DNA from: Marivita sp041725935
GTDB lineage: Bacteria; Pseudomonadota; Alphaproteobacteria; Rhodobacterales; Rhodobacteraceae
Length of the DNA stretch: 64,000 nt
Direction: 5' to 3'
Assembly (NCBI GenBank): GCA_041725935.1
Contig: JBGRQD010000001.1
Coordinates: 248,001 to 312,000 of the forward strand
The notes under the pieces were generated by a model. The model was not told where the DNA came from. It ran no database searches and saw only the letters and a list, made by a program, of their open reading frames with translations. Positions 63,708 to 64,000 of the stretch are shown in pieces (position 1 is the stretch's first letter; every line of letters starts with the position of its first letter). The translations under genes and the position numbers were made by a program.

Positions 63708-64000
63708 ATGTTTGACAGATTTTTGAGGGTATTTGCTTTGAGCGATGCAGCATCTGCGGAAGGCGCTTGGGACAACGACCGACTAGGTTATGAAGAGATA
63801 GGCAAGGCCTTTACAAACCTCGTTCAGTCCATTGATACAGAAAAGGTCATTTCTATCGAAGCAGGGTTCGGTCGTGGCAAGACCTTCTTCCGCAAAGGTT
63901 GGGCAAAGCAGCTCAAGACAGCGGGCGAAGTTGTCGTTGAAGTCGACGTACAGCAGTCTGATCACTCCGGCGACCCGGTCATTACGCTGCTCGGCGCGCT
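63708..64000 (+). CDS. KAP-family P-loop NTPase, N-terminal part (continues beyond window)
   Basis: 97 codons are visible from ATG 63708 and remain open to the window end; a TTG at 63738 is a possible alternative start. WDNDRLGYEEIGKAFTNLV is followed by VISIEAGFGRGKTFFRKGWA, where G53-F-G-R-G-K-T59 is a Walker A loop in the context typical of KAP NTPases (a short helix that begins with the bound aspartate-type substrate region, then G-x-W/F-G-x-GKT/S). KAP ATPases are often mobile and linked with membrane-associated or anti-phage functions. Codon use and GC content are lower than in the rest of the window, consistent with acquisition. Membrane helices normally inserted in KAP domains would lie outside the window. 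Confidence 0.75.
   Translation, partial: MFDRFLRVFALSDAASAEGAWDNDRLGYEEIGKAFTNLVQSIDTEKVISIEAGFGRGKTFFRKGWAKQLKTAGEVVVEVDVQQSDHSGDPVITLLGA

Overview
The window is GC-rich chromosomal DNA from an alphaproteobacterium, most probably a marine Rhodobacteraceae (Roseobacter-group) species. Evidence for this is the gene content and order: ccmABCDG followed by secDF-yajC, tatABC joined to an ATP-binding protein gene, hfq-hflX next to trkA-trkH, purM-purN-rnd, a tripartite tricarboxylate transporter (TTT), a B12-dependent ribonucleotide reductase, and a fused cytosolic reductive dehalogenase of the type known from Jhaorihella and Nitratireductor. I see no rRNA, IS element, CRISPR array or prophage. 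Two tRNA genes are present.

Layout. 2-8526 is a tightly packed catabolic operon with several 4-bp stop/start overlaps: the end of a 4,5-dihydroxyphthalate decarboxylase-like gene, a TauE exporter, TctC-TctB-TctA, an LVIVD-repeat protein, an OsmC protein and a two-subunit molybdenum hydroxylase. Its substrate is unknown; an organic acid or aromatic carboxylate is likely. aroQ follows, then a convergent ppx/gppA. 10419-13417 is a one-carbon operon (virulence-factor-domain protein, MTHFR, HAD phosphatase, stand-alone methyl-THF:corrinoid methyltransferase) that looks like part of the split methionine synthase of roseobacters. 13691-16161 (minus) holds an ATPase and tatCBA. 16346-20265 holds a WYL regulator and a self-sufficient reductive dehalogenase. 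nrdJ (minus) has a 515-bp upstream region with an NrdR-like box and a symmetric pair of perfect DnaA boxes.

24606-40949 is mostly housekeeping: tRNA-Pro, DUF192, a double cold-shock protein, pdxH, fabI, a LysE exporter, gpt, an aminotransferase, a PpiD-like foldase, trpE, sufE, a lipoprotein, rnd, purN, purM, a CAU tRNA, a CbiX-like chelatase, an SDR, an LpxL-like acyltransferase and DUF1223. 41164-51321 holds acnA, the cytochrome c maturation operon, an Mth938-domain gene, a second TauE protein, secF-secD and yajC. 51538-62940 holds a trypsin-like protease, serS, a TspO-like membrane protein, an EF-hand protein, a beta-hydroxyacid dehydrogenase, a penicillin-acylase-family enzyme, hflX-hfq and trkH-trkA.

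The right end changes character. After trkA come about 770 bp of non-coding DNA with a 132-bp tandem repeat (about three copies), then AT-richer DNA and the start of a KAP-family P-loop NTPase cut by the window edge. This is probably the border of an accessory, possibly defence-related, island.

Two themes run across the window. Four loci depend on or make B12 (the folate:corrinoid methyltransferase, the dehalogenase, NrdJ, the CbiX-like chelatase). Intergenic gaps repeatedly carry 18-24-nt perfect palindromes, and one GC-rich element with a GGGGGCTCTGCCCCC hairpin recurs at three loci.
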